Of a stretch of DNA of 64,000 nt, positions 63,043-64,000 are shown one piece after another (the first letter of the stretch is position 1; every line of letters begins with the position of its first letter). A program made the position numbers and the translations under genes. The DNA is from Planctomycetaceae bacterium. GTDB taxonomy: Bacteria > Planctomycetota > Planctomycetia > Planctomycetales > Planctomycetaceae. The stretch is taken from NCBI GenBank assembly GCA_041398785.1, contig JAWKUA010000010.1, positions 124,001 to 188,000 on the forward strand, read 5' to 3'. A model generated the notes under the pieces. It had not been told where the DNA came from and did no database searches. It saw nothing but the letters and a program-made list of their open reading frames with translations.

Positions 63043-63866
63043 TGGCTGTTGTTCGTCGACGCCTGACATTTCAACTGACGCCGCTGCTGGACCTGCTGCT
63101 GATTGTGATCTTCGCGCAGTACATGGAGGTTCAGGATCGAGCCGAATCGGCTCAGAACCGGCTGCAGCAGCAGGAGGCGGATCTGAATGACCGTCGCGCG
63201 GCGCTGCAACGGGACTTTGAGTCGCGGCAGACCGCTCTGGAAGCCGCCTTTACCAGTGAATCCACGGCACTGCGGGAAACGCGACAACACTACAGTGAAC
63301 AGTTTCAGAACATTCTGGATCAGCATCAGCAGGTCGGAAACGCTCTGGCCAAGGCGCTGAATCTGCCTGGCAGCGTGATGGAACAGATTTTGAAACTTCG
63401 AACCGACGGCAGCGATGACGATGCCGATCGCATGGAATCCGCCGTCAGACGGCTCAGCACGGTGCTGGAATCTCGCGGCAGCGATCTGATGCGGTTCGTG
63501 ATTCGCTTCGATGAAATGCAGAAGCACGTGACGCTGTGGGAAATCCATATTCAGGACAACGGCCAGGCTCGCTTTTCCGACGGCGAACAGGCGCAGGACG
63601 TGGCATTCGAATCCACCGACGAATTCGCGGCCCGCGCGTTCGAAGCCAGTAAGGCATTTACGGAACCGAAGCCACTTGTCATCATCCTGTTGACGTACGG
63701 CGATGCTCAGGGACGATTTCGGCAACAGGCGACCGAAGGCATGCCGCTGCTGGTCGAACAACTGCGTCGCGACTCCGGCAACACTCGCTGGTTTGACTTT
63801 TCACTGATGGGATTTCGACCGGCCGGCCCGCTGTTCGACCAGGGTGGCCGGAACAACGGACGCTGA
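63042..63866 (+). CDS. TolR/ExbD-like stator partner with long periplasmic coiled coil
   Basis: 274 aa. The N-terminus RRRLTFQLTPLLDLLLIVIFAQYMEV matches the ExbD/TolR transmembrane helix, with the Asp of PLLDLLL as the proton-carrying residue. A charged helix follows (about 30-110: QDRAESAQNRLQQQEADLNDRRAALQRDFESRQTALEAAF). The C-terminal domain (KPLVIILLTYGDAQGRFRQQATEGMPLLVEQLRRD) is larger than in ordinary TolR and of unrecognised family. It is coupled to the TolQ-like gene upstream and followed within 3 bp by another exported-protein gene. Confidence 0.7.
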   Translation: MAVVRRRLTFQLTPLLDLLLIVIFAQYMEVQDRAESAQNRLQQQEADLNDRRAALQRDFESRQTALEAAFTSESTALRETRQHYSEQFQNILDQHQQVGNALAKALNLPGSVMEQILKLRTDGSDDDADRMESAVRRLSTVLESRGSDLMRFVIRFDEMQKHVTLWEIHIQDNGQARFSDGEQAQDVAFESTDEFAARAFEASKAFTEPKPLVIILLTYGDAQGRFRQQATEGMPLLVEQLRRDSGNTRWFDFSLMGFRPAGPLFDQGGRNNGR

Positions 63867-63869
63867 ATC

Positions 63870-64000
63870 ATGAATACCAAACGCGGTCCCGGTGTCGTCC
63901 GGTCCACCACGCGCGCTGCCACCGGCGGCGTTCTGATTATCGGAGCCCTGCTGGCTCTGCTCTTCCTGCGAAGCGGCGGGACAGGACAGGGCGACGCGAA
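63870..64000 (+). CDS. Hypothetical membrane-anchored protein (3' partial)
   Basis: Starts at ATG 63870, three bases after the TolR-like stop, and is cut by the window end. It begins MNTKRGPGVVRSTTRAATGG, then one membrane helix (VLIIGALLALLFLRSGG). It is probably the third member of the stator operon and anchored in the inner membrane. No domain is visible yet. Confidence 0.6.
   Translation, partial: MNTKRGPGVVRSTTRAATGGVLIIGALLALLFLRSGGTGQGDA

Noticed and set aside
1..64000. tRNA, tmRNA or rRNA genes in the gaps
   Set aside because: No gap contains a T-loop-like GGTTCGANTCC with matching arms, or rRNA-like sequence. A covariance search would settle it.

Overview
The window reads as a chromosomal segment of a planctomycete. 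The evidence is the repertoire of secreted proteins: DUF1501, DUF1549/DUF1553 proteins with planctomycete-type cytochrome c domains, a WD40 protein with a cytochrome domain, a PPC-domain protein, an alpha-2-macroglobulin-like protein, dockerin-like and RHS debris, and a Tyr-rich exported protein. An archaeal/Chlamydia-like V-type ATPase, a fused E1 alpha-beta dehydrogenase and an S/T kinase fit the same group. Coding sequence is GC-rich and many starts lack a Shine-Dalgarno. No rRNA, tRNA or CRISPR array was seen.

Layout. 1-3764: alpha-2-macroglobulin family gene, 5' end outside the window, read in several frames. 3839-7296: four-helix-bundle protein with zinc finger, two small membrane-protein genes, one secreted protein. 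7405-18416 (minus strand): an apparent catabolic cluster running 2-hydroxyacid dehydrogenase, NAD epimerase, Ldh2-type dehydrogenase, two-domain cyclase-family protein, Nramp-fold transporter, SDR, fused E1 and lipoyl E2. 18858-24513: DUF1501, HEAT/TPR protein, metzincin-type protease. 25078-33645: V-ATPase operon B-D-I-K-E-(repeat + Uma2)-DUF2764-A. 33717-41066: conserved hypothetical, Tyr-rich secreted protein, Ca2+-type P-ATPase, GNAT-cNMP fusion, M20 amidohydrolase. 41248-46590: a repeat-rich hotspot of gene remnants (exported-protein N-terminus, dockerin tail, RHS core with a variable C-terminus, WD40 scraps) mixed with at least five kinds of short repeat. 46599-60919: cytochrome-domain DUF1549/DUF1553 proteins, ribBA, a toxin-antitoxin-like pair, PPC protein, WD40-cytochrome protein and kinase. 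60989-64000: aroC and a divergent TolQ/TolR-like operon cut by the window end.

Many genes that should be single reading frames are split by one-base shifts. Where the repair is clear, most shifts are a missing base in a short G or C run, which looks like a systematic consensus error rather than gene decay. Split genes are therefore described as whole genes with break points.

The observations I rank highest are: the V-ATPase gene order, circularly permuted relative to Chlamydia, with a K subunit that keeps the Na+-ligand pattern; the 5 kb remnant hotspot with a 280 bp element bounded by two 83 bp inverted arms; and the catabolic cluster whose transporter, cyclase domains and SDR all lack hallmark active-site residues.
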